Source: Campylobacteraceae bacterium (GTDB lineage Bacteria > Campylobacterota > Campylobacteria > Campylobacterales > Sulfurovaceae). From it: 8,454 bases of DNA. The notes below the pieces were generated by a model. It ran no database searches and was not told the origin of the DNA. It worked only from the letters and a program-made list of their open reading frames with translations. Position 1 is the first letter of the stretch; each line of letters opens with the position of its first letter. Of the stretch, positions 7,659 through 8,454 are shown one piece after another. The stretch spans positions 1 to 8,454 of the forward strand of contig JALWZK010000039.1 of NCBI GenBank assembly GCA_027002665.1, in the 5' to 3' direction. Made by a program: the position numbers and the translations under genes.

Positions 7659-7674
7659 TTTGGCTGTAGCCAAA
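7659..7674. other. Short hairpin TTTGGC-TGTA-GCCAAA, possible weak terminator
   Basis: A perfect 6-bp stem with a 4-nt loop lies about 31 bp beyond the stop of the PilJ-like gene on the minus strand. It is the only GC-containing hairpin in this gap. On the minus strand it is followed by AATTTCCC rather than a clean U tract, so intrinsic termination would be poor. A regulator-binding dyad is the alternative. Confidence 0.35.
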
Positions 7675-7704
7675 TGGTAGTTTAAATTAAGTTTTTTAGT
7701 TTTT

Positions 7705-8454
7705 TTAATTATCATTCGATGCTCTTGTAAGTTTTACAACTTCACCTTGAGCCTTTAGAAACTCCTCATTATCTTTAATCATGCTATTTAACTCTTCATC
7801 TGTCAATTTTTTCTTCTTTAATACTAAAGATTTTATTCTCTCCCATATTTTTTGACTAATAGAGAGTTTCTCTAAGATAGCCCTATCCTCAGTGCCATCA
7901 AGTTCTAAATCTTTATCCCCATCTTTTAAGGCTTTCATCAACTTATCCATAGCTTTTACACTCTTATATAAATCTTCTTGTGCCTCTTTTTTATTAATGT
8001 TCTCTCTTATTAAGAGTCTATCTTTCACTATTTTATTAATATACATTCTTGGTTTTCCAACCTGTGTATATAACATAGTTTTAATATGTGCCATAGAGGC
8101 TTCTAATTTATCATTACTCTGATAAGATTTAATAAAATGGGTAAATATATATGCAATATCATTTAATAGTTTAATGTTATTTTTACTAATAAACTCTAAT
8201 GCCTCTTTATCTTTTGGATTTTCAGATAATCTTTTAACACTATCATAAAATTTTGTCCATGTAGTATTTACATCTTTTATCTTTTGAGCAAAATTCTTAT
8301 CCTCTCTTATAGCTTTATCTATATCTTTTTTACTATCTATTAACTTATTAAAATTCTCATTAAAATCATTAGCAATTTTTAATATCTCTTTTTGATAATA
8401 ATCACTATTAAATCCAATAGAGATTAATAGTGCATCTCTTGCTATCCACTGTGT
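7705..8454 (-). CDS. Tandem PilJ-type sensor-domain protein, C-terminal 249 residues (5' end outside window)
   Basis: The frame is open from the stop at 7705 to the window edge. The Met at 8094 lies inside the protein and is not a start. Two copies of a helical PilJ/NarX-like N-terminal sensor domain can be recognised. Copy 1 (visible residues 1 to about 110) has RDALLISIG (6-14), NENFNKL and a conserved Trp66. Copy 2 (about 133-215) has GKPRMYINKIVKDRLLI (133-149), matching the family's G-x-Q-R-M-L-S-Q pattern, then MDKLMKAL and Trp204. KDRLLI against RDALLI, L176 against L38, D190 against D52 and Trp204 against Trp66 all keep a constant offset of 138 residues, so this is an in-register duplication. 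The visible part has no membrane helix, HAMP or methyl-accepting domain. It ends in about 38 charged residues, suggesting a stand-alone protein, probably periplasmic if a signal peptide lies upstream. PilJ domains bind small ligands (nitrate in NarX/NarQ); the ligand here is unknown. Confidence 0.8.
   Translation of the reverse strand, partial: TQWIARDALLISIGFNSDYYQKEILKIANDFNENFNKLIDSKKDIDKAIREDKNFAQKIKDVNTTWTKFYDSVKRLSENPKDKEALEFISKNNIKLLNDIAYIFTHFIKSYQSNDKLEASMAHIKTMLYTQVGKPRMYINKIVKDRLLIRENINKKEAQEDLYKSVKAMDKLMKALKDGDKDLELDGTEDRAILEKLSISQKIWERIKSLVLKKKKLTDEELNSMIKDNEEFLKAQGEVVKLTRASNDN

Noticed and set aside
7705..8094. Separate 129-residue gene starting at the Met codon at 8094
   Set aside because: The frame continues without a stop for another 120 codons to the window edge, and the upstream residues form the first PilJ-like repeat, so the Met is internal.

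Overview
The window is strongly AT-rich and densely packed with housekeeping genes. It most likely comes from a member of the Campylobacterota (the former epsilonproteobacteria). Supporting features are the adjacent aspS-adk pair (also adjacent in Campylobacter jejuni), the short GpsA (295 residues), an AspRS of the non-discriminating type, heavy use of AGA and ATA codons, extended -10 promoters with T-rich upstream tracts, and a PilJ-type sensor-domain protein. I cannot name the genus from the sequence alone.

Layout. On the + strand the window opens inside the 3' end of ligA (NAD-dependent DNA ligase), which overlaps gpsA (glycerol-3-phosphate dehydrogenase) by 4 bp. gpsA converges, with a single base between the stop codons, on a minus-strand gene for a receiver-PP2C phosphatase response regulator (1259-2434). 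That gene has its own strong-looking promoter just downstream of valS. From about 7590 down to 2504 the minus strand carries a probable operon, aspS - adk - valS, with gaps of 10 and 23 bp. A 173-bp intergenic region (7532-7704) separates aspS from the last gene and holds a candidate aspS promoter, a perfect 14-bp inverted repeat and a short GC-containing hairpin. The window closes with the 3' part of a minus-strand gene encoding two tandem PilJ-like four-helix sensor domains. Its frame stays open to the window edge, so its start lies outside.

How they fit together. AspRS and ValRS both release AMP and PPi when they activate amino acids, and adenylate kinase returns the AMP to the ADP/ATP pool, so grouping aspS, adk and valS is metabolically sensible. 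LigA and GpsA serve DNA replication/repair and phospholipid synthesis. The receiver-phosphatase protein is the only clear signalling output in the window, and its partner is not visible here. I see no mobile element, CRISPR array, RNA gene or defence system. Two start codons deserve correction: aspS should start at a GTG (7531) and the response regulator probably at 2434. The most notable items are the tandem-PilJ protein and the structured aspS upstream region; neither amounts to a clear new system.
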